From Heterobilharzia americana (Eukaryota; Platyhelminthes; Trematoda; Strigeidida; Schistosomatidae): 64,000 bases of DNA. The stretch is taken from the NCBI GenBank assembly GCA_944470555.2, contig OX104130.1, positions 3,038,001 to 3,102,000 of the forward strand, in the 5' to 3' direction. The position numbers and the translations under genes are program-made. Below the pieces are notes generated by a model. That model made no database searches, had not been told where the DNA came from, and worked only from the letters and a program-made list of their open reading frames with translations. Below are positions 32,440 through 44,369 of the stretch, one piece after another (the first letter of the stretch is position 1; each line of letters starts with the position of its first letter).

Positions 32440-33475
32440 TTATTCAGTTGATCGAACTTCATATAAGATTTTCTTGTTTGACAAGATTTTAGACGGTTTT
32501 GGGGAACCGTCTAGAGGCCTTGCTTGAGATATGTTGGTACTCACCAGCGATGTCCCTAAGACATTCTAGCCCGTATCTCTGTGAAGAGTGGAGGTGGTGT
32601 TGGAATATTTAGTTAGATTAAAGAAGGTAGGCCAGATCAGATCATCAGTAGGTGAAAACCATGGGATAAGAAGGAGTATTGAATACCTGGCTGACTGACG
32701 AGAGATGAATGCCAGAATGAATAATCTAAACTCAGAGACGTTGATTGTCTGCCAAACCCCAGCTTCCAGTGTTTCTTTGAATGGGTTTCACCTTTTATAA
32801 CTTGCCACCATAAGTATTTGGTAAGTACTACTAGCGTCTTACGCTTGTCATGAGAAGTGAAGGTGAATAATTCAGCTGTTACAGTAATGAAGGTTTCCAT
32901 AACACAGGTATGTTCTACTTACCTATTCGTGATGGTTATCTAGAATATTCTAAAAGAAGACAGTTAAGTAAGTATTTGTATTGGCTGTAAACGTCAACAA
33001 TCAGAATAGCAGATAGTCAGCTTTATTTTTGGGTCCCTCTAATTAACTGGTTCAAGATTATTTGGGCCCTGGTTGCTTACTCATTAAAACCCGTTACCCA
33101 CATAACTCTGAAACCTATCTAAAGAGTAATATAGTAAAGGAGTTAGCCACCTGAACAATCAGGCGTCAGAAGTGACTTCTGCAGAATGGAATTACAATGA
33201 CGAGCTGTCTCCTAAACATGAACAACATGGTGCCCAAATCCGAAGTACAGACTGAATATCACTGACAAAAAAATAAAACGAACTTAAAAACCAGTCGAGT
33301 TATCTCTGATTCCCCTGGTTTCTACAACTGTTATTATTGATTAAACCGATACTATTTGAGTAGATTGTTGCTTACAGAAGAACCAATGATACACTGTCTA
33401 GTCTACTCATTATCTTTTGCGGTAATGTCACCAAGCTACAAACCTTAACGTCGCTTTATACCTTGATGGATGTTA
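32440..33475. other. unassigned; two adjacent perfect hairpins
   Basis: No gene recognised. Perfect short hairpins occur at 32472-32486 (TCTTG/CAAGA) and 32490-32513 (TAGACGGTT/AACCGTCTA). Confidence 0.4.
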
Positions 33476-33479
33476 GCCA

Positions 33480-33645
33480 ATGAGAGATTTTCAGTAAGAA
33501 TTCGTTAACCTAGATCTCATGCTTATCAGTGCTCATCCGCTTGGCAACCTTGGTAGAACTGATATCCTGCCCCCCCCCTCTCTCCCACAATGTTTCGAAC
33601 TCATATCACTTAGTGGTTAGGTTAAAGATGCAACTAAAGCCTAGT
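33480..33645 (-). mobile_element. SINE-C, degenerate
   Basis: The complement (about 33500-33555) reads CCAAG-CGGATGA-GCACTGATAAGCAT-GAGATCTAGGTT. The head words TAGAACTGATATCCTGCC and a C9 run follow. The core, GAAA and triplet are all damaged. Confidence 0.6.
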
Positions 33646-33884
33646 TTTTAGGAAGATAGTATGCGTCGTATTCTTACAAAACTTTGGGTTCAGGCTGTTG
33701 ACGTTGAAGAAAAGAAACAGTGCAGCACTCATTAATTTCTGAAAAGTTACCTAAGACATAAATGGCTGTACATTGGAAGAAAATCTACTGAACTCAGTAT
33801 CGGGTATTAAAACAAACAGAAATCACCAATCAGATTAAATGAGTGTTTAGTTAATCACTCATATTTTGTTGCAATTTGTTTAGT

Positions 33885-34180
33885 GGTGGCTAGTGGTGGA
33901 ATCCTGCCCGTGTGTTTCTTCCTATTTGGGACTCACTCATCAGCCGGATGTACCTGCACCCCAACGAATGATGTTGCTCCCACTGAAGCTGAAAGCCAGC
34001 ACCAATCACTTCAAACTCCAAAGCGTCATCCAATAGGCTACTGACGCGTAAAAGCCACCTTTTGTGCAACACTAATCAGTTATTACTGTCATTTATTGAT
34101 AATTATTGTCATTCTGGATGGAATTACTGGACCTGTGTTGGTAGATGGGCTTCTGTGAGGATGCCTGGATATTACCCAAA
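33885..34180 (-). mobile_element. SINE-A, TGAG-insertion subfamily
   Basis: The complement hammerhead (about 33895-33955) has CTGATGA intact and GAAAC intact. Four extra bases (GTGA) sit between the core and stem II, and the triplet is GGC. The head lies at 33960-34045 and the upstream arm reaches about 34180. Confidence 0.75.
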
Positions 34181-34184
34181 AACA

Positions 34185-35025
34185 AGTAGCTACAAAGACA
34201 ATTTCAGGGGGAAAACCTCAATCTTGAAGTATAAACATGCTGGTTAACTTGTCCTAATCACTTGAAAGCTCTGATGGAAATCAGTGATTAAACTGATTGT
34301 GAGATGAACTCAGCTCGATTCTTGTAACACTCTGGAGTAGAATATAATGCTGGGTCTGTCCTTAATAGAAATGAAATATTCATCACTTGACCATCAGATG
34401 GGAGATATATATCTGCATATCTCAAATACAGTTACATCCAAAATGCAACTATGTGTGATTAGCTTCAGGATCTAGAATGAATTTGTAGATTGTTGATCTG
34501 AAATGAATGAGTTTCACAGCTTCCGGGAGAAAACGGGCAGTGATTGCGAATTACTGGATACTAGCTTCGTTGGAGTAATGAAAAGCATCAGGCATTTGAG
34601 ATGGTTTCTATAAGTTTCGAATAGCAATAGGAGTAACACTGATGGAATCCAGCTGCATCTACTTGACTGGTAGTCCGAAAATGGATGAAATGAACATTCT
34701 AACTATCACTGAAACTTACTACTGAAGGAAATATCGCTCATTCACAAAATAAAAATAAAATTGAAATATTCAAAACTTTGAATGTACAATACACGTCCAC
34801 GTTTGAAAGCAAACGTTTTCCACCTTAATATCGAAAAACAAAAGCCAAAATGCTTTCAGTTCTTTTATTTATCGGGTACTTTCTACTGAGGGAGTATATC
34901 AGGGAACATTGAAAACTTATTTAATCCCAGCCGCAGTTTCCTCAACTCATAATGCCCGCCAAATGGCACATTCCGAATTGACAGGGTAGGATAAGTAGGC
35001 TATTAAAATTCTAAATCAGTGATTA
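34185..35025. other. mostly unassigned; one SINE-A relic
   Basis: Only 34635-34710 (ATGGAATCCAGCTGCATCTA, TTGACTGGTAGTCCG, ATGGATGAAATG) suggests a very decayed plus-strand SINE-A. The remainder is unrecognised. Confidence 0.4.
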
Positions 35026-35029
35026 AAAT

Positions 35030-35185
35030 TTACCTTGCTGACTGTCAGGCATAATGGCCCTCGGTTCGAACCCTCACTAGGTCATGGGTGTCTACTAATG
35101 AAGAATTAAAAAGTGAAACAAAAAAGCTGTTCAGTCCTGTTAGATTTTCAATGGATTTTTACAATGATGTAAGGTAGTAGTGAAA
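35030..35185 (+). mobile_element. SINE-B, degenerate hammerhead
   Basis: B box TCGGTTCGAACCC (35061-35073), TCATGGGTGTCTACT. GAAAC is kept (35115-35119), with AAAAAGCTGTTCAGTCC and TTTTCAATGG. CTGANGA and stem II are lost. Confidence 0.65.
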
Positions 35186-35189
35186 CATT

Positions 35190-36185
35190 ATTTAGAAACA
35201 AAAAATCGATAAAAACACATCCGTATTTATGTATGTATAAATGTGGGATATTGACTCTACACTTTGTCTCATATGATGTCTCATCAACCTGCATATTTCA
35301 TTCTGATAGACAACTGGGTATGAGATGCACAAACAGACTTAAAAATTATTGATTTGAACACTGGCTGATATAAACTAGAATAATCAACGTGACGTGCATT
35401 TCCTTTAAGTTTCCGGATTTGCCTTCATCCATGAATTCTAGGTCAACTGGTACCCCTCTTCGACTACTGCTACAGATCATTGAGCAACAAAGTCAATGAA
35501 TCGTAGTTTGCGGTAGCCCAGCTCAGTGGTCATCTTTTACCTGCTTCAGAGTCGAAGATGTTAACATACATAATTCCAGGAGTATATTAATTGGTGCGCA
35601 ACATCCTGTGGTATAAAGTCGTCAAGGTTACTTGTATCATGTATCTATTTTAAGTATGATTATCAATTTACGATATGAAGCACAGCCTAGGTTGTTTCTC
35701 CCTTCTTTGAACTAAGAACACCATTTTATGGCAAAAAATGTATTTATGCCAATCTTAGCTTATCGTTTGCATGTGGAAAATCTCGAAAGCAGAATATTCT
35801 GGAAGTTTATTCCCCTCGCTTTGATTTTGCGTACACACCTTAATTGGAATGGGAAAAAAGTGACAATAACAGCACATAATTTCTATTTATAACTAACTTG
35901 ATTACTTGGGAAAGGCTAAAAAAAATGAAGGGAGAAACACGCGCTAAGACCATAAAAATTCCAAAGCAAAGGAAAATTGTTAATTTCGCGTGCAGTATTT
36001 CAGTCAACTCATCAATTTTGTATGAATGATATCAGTACCATTTGTCAGTTATCGTGTCAGTTTTCTCAGAAGATATCTGTGTCAACCAGTTTAGCATAAA
36101 TCTCATAGAATTAGGCTGGGTTGTTATATAATGTGAATGAATAACTCGTTGTAACCCCAGCTGCAGTAACATATAACGAATTTAC
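35190..36185. other. unassigned
   Basis: Nothing recognised. Confidence 0.35.
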
Positions 36186-36189
36186 TTAT

Positions 36190-36380
36190 CAGTCGGGTAA
36201 AAAGCCCTTGGTGATTAAAGTGAAATTAGGATTGGGTTAGTACTTGGGTCTCGTGGCCCAGTTGAACTGTTAACCTGGAGGTTCCTGGCCCGAATCCTGC
36301 TGCATTTCATCCAGTATCAATAATACGAGGCTGCCAAATCCCAGCTACCTTAGACTGATACAGTGACAAGCCTCACTAAA
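36190..36380 (+). mobile_element. SINE-D, decayed
   Basis: TCTCGTGGCCCAGTTGAACTG (A-box region), GGTTCCTGGCCCGAATCCTG (B-box region), then ATTTCATCCAGTATCAATAA and CTGCCAAATCCCAGCTACC. Confidence 0.65.
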
Positions 36381-36494
36381 ACAACTTAACAAACAAAAAC
36401 GTGTATCGGTTAGTTAGGAAAGTGCGACGGCTTAAACTTTTAAGTTTCTCGGGTAAGTTTGCGATTAAGTCACCAAGCTACATAAAGCGAGACA

Positions 36495-39400
36495 ATTATT
36501 TTATCATTATTTGTCCCTTGGGTTCCTAGTAGAACAGAGTGCTTCAGCAACACGTCTCCATTCCACTCTCTTCTCTGAAATCTTTTCAACCTGGCTCCAA
36601 GACAGCCCATTTCTTCCTCACACGATCTCCTCCACGTCACCCTCGCCACGGACGCCCAACTCGTCGCTTCCCATCTGGGTTTCGCTCGACGGCCTGGCCT
36701 GGTACGTGATGTCCCCGAATGGTCTTCTCAGTGTATGCCCAATCCATCTCCACATTCTTCTGCATATTTGTTGAGCGATAGGTTCTTGGTTGGTTCGTTG
36801 CCCAGAAAGAGTTCCACCTTGCTTATTCTTATTATTCTGGTCATCTGATATTCAGTAACCAGCCAGAGTATGTGGCAGTTGTTGATGAATATCTGTAGTT
36901 CGTTGGAAATCACTTTCGTAACGCGCCAAGTCTCTGAGCTATACAGAAGCACTGACTCGACTGGATTGGTATTGAAAATCCGGATGTTGTTCCACATGCT
37001 GAGTGCAGAAGATCTCCTCACTGGTTTCAGACTAATCAATGCCTGTCTTGCTGTCTTTCCGATCCTGGCTGGCTTTGACGTCCTCATCTGTGCCACCTGT
37101 AGTTGAAACAGTGCTACCTAGATGGGTGAAGGAGGCTACCTCCTTCAAGTTTCTCCCACTGATGGTGACTGCAGCTTATTGTTGTTGGTGGTAATGGCGT
37201 TGGTTGGGTATCATCATCACCTCTGTCTTCTCTACATTCACTTGAAGTCCTGTCTTCTCTGCTTCGTCTCTTCTGTCAACTTGTTAGTTTTCGCCTGTTG
37301 ATCTTCGAGTTTGTGCGACATTAGACACAAGTCATCGGCGAAATACAAGTCTTCTAGGTTATTTTCCACAGTTCAGCCAGCGTATCCCCCTCTTCTCACA
37401 GCTCCTCACTGTTTGTTGCATGATCCAGTCCACCAAAATTAGGAAGTAGACAGCCTTGTCTTACTCTTGTCTTCACTTCAAGTGCAAAGGCATCAATGAG
37501 CTTTCCATTGTGAATTACTTGTCACGTGACATCTTCATATAGCTGTTATTGACTGAGGCTGATAAAGGTTTGTGGTATTGCATAGTGTTGGAGCAGTTGC
37601 CAAATTACTTCTCGGTCGACGCTGTTGAAGGCCTTTTCAAAATGGATGAATTTGAGGTAGAGGGTTGACTGCCATTCCATGCTCTGCTCTATGATGATGC
37701 GAAGCGTTGCAATTTGGTCCGCACATGATTTGTATTTCCTGAAGCCTGCCTGTTCCGGTCGAAGTTTTGAATCCAGCACATCTTTTAGTCTCTCCAGGAT
37801 GATGCGACTTAATATTTTGCTTGTGTTGGACAGGAGCATGATTTCTCGCCAGTTCTTGCAAAGACTGACGTCACCCTTCTTTGGTAGTTTGACAAGGTAC
37901 CCCTTCTTCCAATCGCCATGTAACTTCCCTTCCTTCCACACCTTGTACAATAGTGGTGTGAGCGTGTCCACTGTTGTCCCTGTGTGTGCTCTCAGTGCTT
38001 CTGGCGGGATTCTGCCCGGTCCTGCTGCTTCCCACATTTCAGTAGCTTCATGGCACTCAGGACTTCGACTTCGTTGGAGGGCTTGTGTTCATTTGTAGTT
38101 CTGCAGCTGCAGGCGGCATTTCCGGACGCGTTGCAGATGATAGTCGATTCAAGACCTTTTCTAAGTTGTCGGCCCATTGTTTCCTTTGTTTCTCTTCTTT
38201 CGTAATTAGATTTCCTTCACTATTTTTCATTGGTTTCATCTGCGTTGATCTCTTCCTGGTTATTTGATACAATGTCGTCAGGTCTCTCTTACCTGTAGCC
38301 TGTTCTGCTTCGCTTGCCAGTGTTTCGTAGAAGTGTCTTTTGTCTTTCCGTGCACTCTTCTTCACTTCTTTGTCCAGTGTTGTGTTTATACATTGTACTC
38401 AGATCCTCTTCTCGTTGTGCATCCATGCACTGGTTTATCTTCTGCTTCACCATCCTCCTCTCCTCTATCAGCTTCTATGTGTCCGTCGAGATCCATTCCA
38501 CTCCTTATCTTCTTTCTTCTTCCTTCCTAATACTGTTGTGCAGGTTTCTTTCCACATGTCTTTCAAGGACTTCCAGTCTTCTTCCATACAGATTTCTTCA
38601 GAGATGTTCCTCGATATCTCCTATTTCGTCTTGATGGCTGGCTGCCGTGAAGATTTCCTTTGTAGTTTCGTCCTTCAGTTTCTGTTCCGAGTGTTGTACT
38701 TGAACTGTGGTCTATCACCAGCTTCCTTGAAGCCTTTTAACTTGATTTGGAAGGTTCCTTGCACTAAACAGTGAGTGGTGTGAACCTACGTCTGCTCCTC
38801 TTCTTCACCTTGTGTCAACTAGACTGCACCTCCATTTTCTTGAGATTGAGATAAAGTCGATTTGATTTTTAGTATGTCCTGGTGTCTGGTGAAATCCATG
38901 TCGCTTTGTGGATATCCTTGTGCTTGAACACACTGCCTGACTCCAATCACCAAATCGTTGAATGCGCAGAATTCTGCAAACAATTCTCCATCCTCGTTCA
39001 TCACCTCACCGAGTGCTTCTCTACCCATGGTTAGTTCTCTTCTTGTGTTGTCCGCTCCTAGTTTGGCATTCATGTCACTTATTAGAATTTTGATGTAGCC
39101 AACTAGTGTTGTGCAGGGAGAGGTTGGTCTCCACTACATGAGAGCCTTCGTTGCTCTTGGGGACATCATGATAGCCACTCCAAAACTCAGTGTGCTGGTG
39201 GTTGTCATGTGGGTGATAATAACGGAGTAGATTATTGACCCTCCAGTTGACAGTTTGGAAAGCCTACTCCCATTCCATCTGCTTCCGCGGATTCCTAGCA
39301 CTTCAGTGTGATACCTTCTCATCTCCTTTGCAATCTGGGTGGCCTTGCTAGGTTCAAACATGGTGCGGACATTCCACGTCCCCATGTTTACTTTCGCTTT

Positions 39401-39655
39401 CATCGAGAGAAGACACATCGGCCAATTGGCTTCCCGAAGGCTTTCACTAACAGGCGTCATTCCGCCTCTCCCATTCCAGCAAGGAAAAATTTTGTTCTTA
39501 TGTTTTATATTTTGTCCGTGCTTTAAAGTTTCTGTAGCGGCTGGTTTGGTTTTATGGGGTAGGGTTGCTAGCCCTATGTCCAACCTTCCCTCTTTACCCG
39601 GGCTTAGGACCGGCAAGTAACTAGTGAACTAGTTAACCAGGCGAGGTTAACGCCA
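36495..39655 (-). mobile_element. RTE-clade non-LTR retrotransposon, longest copy
   Basis: Minus-strand reading, 5' to 3'. First an APE-type endonuclease, 39.6-38.8 kb: T-W-N-V-R-T-M, then L-G-I-R-G-S-R-W, where the active-site Glu of the usual I-S-E-T-R-W is Gly; later N-A-K-L-G-A-D. A frameshifted connector follows. RT lies at 38.04-37.5 kb with N-W-R-E-I-M-L-L-S and A-G-F-R-K; motif A is F-I-H-F (His for Asp, complement of 37642-37644) and R-V-R-Q-G-C-L-L follows. F-A-D-D is at the complement of 37331-37342. The C-terminus is at 37.1-36.5 kb. An AT-rich tail sits at about 36497-36510. Many stops; not functional. Confidence 0.92.
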
Positions 39656-39659
39656 GGTT

Positions 39660-40025
39660 AGAAACTAGAAGCTAATGGACAGCAGTCATGCTCAAACAGA
39701 CTTCGTGCTCTCTAATCTTTGCCATAAAGACATATCTGCAACAATACGAAAACTATTTTTCTCCAGGGTCATTCGTGAAGTCAGAAGACTGGTTGTAATG
39801 TTTCTGGTTTCAGCAGTGAGTAACAGAGGTAATAACCGCCAAGGGAACACTAGTTTCCTTATGGTGACAGATAAGTGTTACTAAAGAGTGCTAATAGGTG
39901 CAAAACTGCCGTCTAAAAAGGGTTGCTGCCCTCTAATTTCTAAAAAACAACAGCAGGGATAACACAAGCATTATGTTACCTATATAAGGCTCAGATTGCA
40001 ATTCTCATTCTTTCTGTGAATGAGG
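39660..40025. other. unassigned
   Basis: Just beyond the RTE 5' side. Its first bases (ACTAGTGAACTAGTTAACC near 39620-39640) may still be RTE 5' UTR. Confidence 0.35.
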
Positions 40026-40029
40026 GATC

Positions 40030-40205
40030 AGTCGGAAGTCCTTGAACATTGAACTGACTATACAGTAATGCTAATAATTAACTCATAAGTGGAACTTCTT
40101 TTAAAGTAAATATAATAATACATGAGGAATGACACTTAACTGAGGTCCAAATTTTCCACTTTTTGGCTGATACAAAAATTTCGCTCCTGTAACGCTACTT
40201 CTGTG
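40030..40205. repeat. dispersed repeat E, partial copy
   Basis: GATCAGTCGGAAGTCCTTGA, AAGTGGAACTTCTTTTAAA, ATGACACTTAACTGAGGTCC and CACTTTTTGGCTG follow the order of the distal part of copies at 22.9-23.1 and 47.3-47.4 kb. Confidence 0.45.
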
Positions 40206-40209
40206 TAAG

Positions 40210-41435
40210 TGGATGCGGAAACTGACATACAGTTAACTTGTCATCTTCAGCCATACCCATTGACTCACATCTTAGCCAGTTATCTGCAAAAGTATGCCGA
40301 TCAATAGAATGATAAGTTAATCAGGTCATATTCAATTTTGTCACTATTCGATATGAATTTTGTCAAGGTCAGCTGACTGACCACATTATTGATTGGGAAG
40401 ATTGACATTTCATATCTTGTAGTTTCGTGACAACTTTAGGGGAATAATCATGAACTATAGTGAAACAAACATCTGGTTAGCAGTTGAGTCTCTTAGCTCT
40501 GTCACTCGTAGTTCGAACCCTCAACTTGAGTAACACTAGTTTGAGTTCAAACAAAGTTCGCTTACTACATGGATCCATGGAAGGAATTCCAGTTGCCTTA
40601 CCCAAAGTATATGTGTAATCCATACAGGTTCCTCTGTAAACTCTGAGAGTAAAAACCATTACTTGAAGAAAAATTCCATTTAAACCATCGAAAGAAAAAT
40701 CTGCTATTCATGAACACAAAAGTTTTGACTGAGGCTGAAGGAAGACTTGATTCTCAAGAGGAATTCGAATTCCAATGACTCATTTCAATTACTGCTACAG
40801 CTGATTTTTCTCCTTCCAATTTCAGCCATCTATCTTATCTATAAGTGAGAAACTTGAGTCCTTTGGTGGAATGCAGTTCCATCTAAGATCTGTCTATTTC
40901 GTTTACCCAGCATACAGTGATATAGTATTATTTTCGAAACGTAAAATTATATACCAATCTTGTGGTGAGAGTTGTTTAATGATAGGTTATCAGTCTCAAA
41001 ATATCAAGAAGGTGATAACTGATCTGGTTATTAAGACAATTAACTAAAGCATAGATTAATTATAGCAGAAAGATTTTGTGAAGTTTTAAACTGGTTCTTA
41101 CATATTACTACTTATTGACATACTTATTATTCTCCGTTGTTTTGTTGGATCGAAATGTCTCAGGTTCTTACATGACTGATATTTTGTAAAATGGTAACTA
41201 AAGAGCGAAAATGAATTGTTACTTAAAGTGGTAAATTGTTGACGCTAATTAGAGACAGCAAGGAGAGAACAAGATGGCTAAAACTGTAATAACACTAATA
41301 ATAACAGTAACAATAACAGAGCTATTAAAATATTAGTTATAACCATTTGCGGTTGAATGAAATGAAGGGTCTCGCTGTAATAAATAAGCTAAACAGATGA
41401 CCAAGGCAAAGTAAGATTCTGTATGAATTTCTTCT
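40210..41435. other. unassigned
   Basis: No gene recognised. AT-rich. Confidence 0.35.
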
Positions 41436-41439
41436 GAAC

Positions 41440-42355
41440 ACATACACTTGGCTCGTTTAGGTGGATTCCTATGGCTTCTGCTGTATGTAAAAGACTAACT
41501 CGTAGAGCATGGATGAGGTTAGAAGTAATATGATAAGTAACTTTAAAGACACTATGAATATTAACTCGTTGGACAGCGTCAATCAGATGCGAGAGTAGTG
41601 AGCTTCGTATCGATCTAATTTTCCCCTTACTTAGTCACGAAGGATGATACTGGGCTATTCGATGACGGACTTGCCTAACTGTACGTTCAATGTAACAATC
41701 TCTACAGGAGCAGTTGAACTGGTAAATGCACATAGAAGAGAAGTCAGGTAGTCTGTCTTTAGTTCGCGTGGTCATCATCGGCCGACTGAAGAATACACAG
41801 CATAACTCTGTGGCATTAAATGATCTTCTTATGACATTTCTTAGGTGTTGAGTTACAATTTCGCTGATGATGGCACCTCGAAATTGTAGTCTTAGGAATA
41901 GTGGTTTCTTGGAGACTGTTAGTATTCTGGTTTTCATATTCGACGTGTCCATATTTTTAGCCAGAAACGTTTCTGGATATCTAATACTACTGAGTAGATC
42001 ATGAGTAATTTGAAGCTCTTTGTCGAAAGTATCATCTGAACAGATAAGTCTAGCCCAATGGACCAAAAATTTGACTAGATTTCGTTTATATTGCAAGGAG
42101 ACGAAACTCAGAAAGTAGGCGTATTGACCTACCGACGTTGGTTTCCGATATATACTTCTTTTTACAGTTCCATCCGCCTTTCTTGTCAGTCAGACATCTA
42201 AGAAGGTGATACCGTCTTCACTTTCTGCCTCAATGGGGAAGCTTATCGCTGGACAGAAGCTATTAAATTTATCCAGTGAAATCCTTGCATCATTCTCATT
42301 ATTCACAATCAAGAGTGTACTATATACATAACGGCATTAAAATTCTGACCAGCTT
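41440..42355 (-). mobile_element. Penelope-like element, post-RT to GIY-YIG
   Basis: The minus strand reads L-D-K-F-N-S-F-C-P-A-I-S-F, I-T-F-L-D-V, R-S-I-Y-R-K-P-T and F-L-S-F-V (42.3-42.1 kb). A 153-residue frame (42096-41635) follows: K-R-N-L-V-K, I-R-Y-P-E-T-F, I-Y-Q-F-N-C-S-C, C-Y-I-E-R-T. The last is the YIG motif with Gly changed to Glu. About 41445-41635 gives S-L-L-S-H-L-I-D and L-L-H-T-A-E-A-I. The most continuous PLE C-terminal half in the window, but with stops. Confidence 0.8.
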
Positions 42356-42460
42356 ACTTACTTCATGACGTTTCGACCATAAATTATTGCTCACGTAATC
42401 GCACCAACGTAGTCATACAACTTTCGACATTCGATTTTTATAGTTCTCTTGTAGTGAGCA
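42355..42460 (-). repeat. PLE flank repeat with conserved hairpin
   Basis: CGTTTCGACCATAAATTATT, then GCTCACGTAATC recurs at about 60130-60165 (with variants), each next to PLE sequence. The complement folds as ATTACGT/ACGT-AT with an inner stem. Probably PLE 3' or terminal sequence. Confidence 0.5.
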
Positions 42461-42639
42461 CCGGTGATCAGAATGGATATAAGTAGTATATGTTGAGAGG
42501 GTAGCAGAAATCATAGGCAATTACCAGCAATGTGTAAATATCCTGCCAAGAGAAACGCAAGAAACATTGTGGACGTATCAAGAGCAAATCGAGATAGAAG
42601 AAGAGGAAATGAAGCACATTGTGCAAATGACTATCTTGA

Positions 42640-42860
42640 TCACTACTGAACAAGGTGTCAACGGTAAACATTCCTTCCTGCTTCTCAGTCTTGTCGTTTC
42701 CTGCACCATCACCTCATATTGTTCATCTGGTGGTAGCGAAAATTCTCCGGATCTCCGGTTCAGGTGTTGCATCATTCTGATTGCATGTATTGGGTGTTGA
42801 CTCGATCCATAAAGACTCACTAATCAATCTATCCTTCAACCTGATTATATTGAACTTCAG
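42640..42860 (-). mobile_element. Penelope-like element, C-terminal remnant
   Basis: The minus strand at 42760-42835 reads L-I-S-E-S-L and, with a frameshift, S-T-P-N-T-C-N-Q-N-D, matching 16.9 kb (L-I-T-E-S-L-F-I, P-T-P-N). Separate from the copy at 41.4-42.35 kb, since order and frame do not continue. Confidence 0.5.
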
Positions 42861-42864
42861 TAAA

Positions 42865-43225
42865 GTAGCCACTCCTTTCACCCTTATTTCTTCTTGACAC
42901 AAAATTATCTCTGTTGTAAGTAAAAAAACCTGCTATTCACCAAGAATTTCATGCCTTAGAAGCAAAAACTAGACTTTGTCTACAATGTCGGTTGGTTTTA
43001 GACAGGAAAATACTGTTATCAGTCTTTATTTTAATTCAAATGGAAAGTATGCTCAATTGTTGGACCTGCTGGCTGAACCTGTTGTGTTGTCTAAATCTGA
43101 AAACCCCCTTACCAGGTCTTTTCTAAAGACAGAATAATAGACTGATTAGTTATTTGCGAGCGACCAAATTAATCTTGTCCAGTCCTGAGTACAATGTGTT
43201 CACCAAGCTAGGAGGTCCATCAAGC
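42865..43225. other. unassigned
   Basis: Nothing recognised. Confidence 0.35.
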
Positions 43226-43229
43226 GGTG

Positions 43230-43450
43230 CACTTTGATGGATTTTAGTTAGATGGAGCTAATCGGCAGGAAGCCCTGGACATAGGTTTTGTGCTTGTTAA
43301 CGTTTGTCAGCAAGGCGTATCTGCAATTGGAGGGACTGATGTCCCGCCTGGGATTCGAACCCGCGTCACTCAGTTTTGTTGTCATTTTCTTCCTTAAGGA
43401 ATAGATTATATACACTGACTGATCACTGGAGAGCAACCAATCTCAGGGCT
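43230..43450 (-). mobile_element. SINE-C, nearly complete
   Basis: The complement has B box GGGTTCGAATCCC (43348-43360), CAGGCGGGACATCAGTCCC, then a hammerhead: stem I GCCTTG with CAGGGC (six pairs), CTGACAA (43304-43310), ACGTTAACAAGCAC, AAAAC, CTATGTC (triplet 43278-43280). Two G-to-A changes hit the invariant core. The tail reads TTCCTGCCGATTAGCTCC. Confidence 0.75.
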
Positions 43451-43479
43451 GACCAAATTCTATTGATCATTTTGCAATA

Positions 43480-43748
43480 AGGCAACCGAACCAGAAGGAT
43501 CCCCATCGCGATGCACTTTCATGAATTTTAGTTGGTCGGAAGTAATCGGCAGCTATTCATCCCTGAATAATTCAGTGGTAACTTCACTGGCTGCAAGACT
43601 AGGTGGCACGAGTTCGAATTTTGCAAGGGGCACCAGTTCCTTCAAGGTTGTAGATTATTTTGCTGTTTAGTGTGAACAAGCACGACACCCAGGTCAAACA
43701 AGGCTTCCTGTAGACTGTCTGCAGCCAACTACATCCAGCTGGCATTCT
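43480..43748 (+). mobile_element. SINE-C pair partner, degenerate hammerhead
   Basis: A minus-oriented 3' scrap (TTGGTCGGAAGTAATCGGCAG, 43532-43552) precedes a plus-strand copy. Its head is GAGTTCGAATTTTGCAAGG. The hammerhead (about 43655-43715) keeps GAACAAGCAC and GTC, but CTGACGA is CTGTTTA and GAAAC is GACAC. Confidence 0.65.
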
Positions 43749-43991
43749 GAATGGGCTAAAGTTAGCGTGTTTATAGGCCATTCTGTGGTATCAAGCAGTT
43801 TTAGAGTATGGTGAACACATAAATGTTTTTGTTGTGATTCCTAAGAGCTAAAAGACCACCATCTATACTCAGAGACAGCCATGGATTAGGTGCATAAAGA
43901 AATTCGATAACATTTGAGCATCCCTTCTTTCGATTTCCACCTTAGACAGAATAGTGTTCAGAACTTCAAAAGTGAACAAGTGGAACATAGA

Positions 43992-44363
43992 AAGAAATAC
44001 GCGAAGGATGTTAATGAGATGAAACTCTTGCACTGGATACGAATAGAGACTGCTCTTCACACTAACTCAGCACTTCACTCAACAATAAAGATATCAGAAG
44101 ACAACAACTGACCTATAACTATAAGGAAGACACTTTATTCGATAAGAAGACATCATCTGTATACACAGTTTTCATTACCATACAAAAACCACTAGATGGA
44201 CAGTTAAATAACTGATTGTGATTTGTCAGTTGTAGGATGAAATTGTCCAATGAGGTATATCCTGAGCACACTGGGACATAAAATAAATAATGAAATACTA
44301 AACGGTTTACCTTCAAGGTTGATGATTTTAAATATTGATTTCTATTTAGACCCCTTCCTATCA
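43992..44363. repeat. near-identical duplication, copy 1
   Basis: 372 bp that recur in direct orientation at 48235-48605 with about a dozen differences by eye. No recognised coding motif; minus-strand open frames in both copies are similar only because the DNA is. Confidence 0.93.
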
Positions 44364-44369
44364 CTGACA

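Noticed and set aside
38264..38774. Plus-strand open frames of up to 144 residues
   Set aside because: They are antisense shadows of the minus-strand RTE copy, whose endonuclease and RT motifs read through the region in broken frames.
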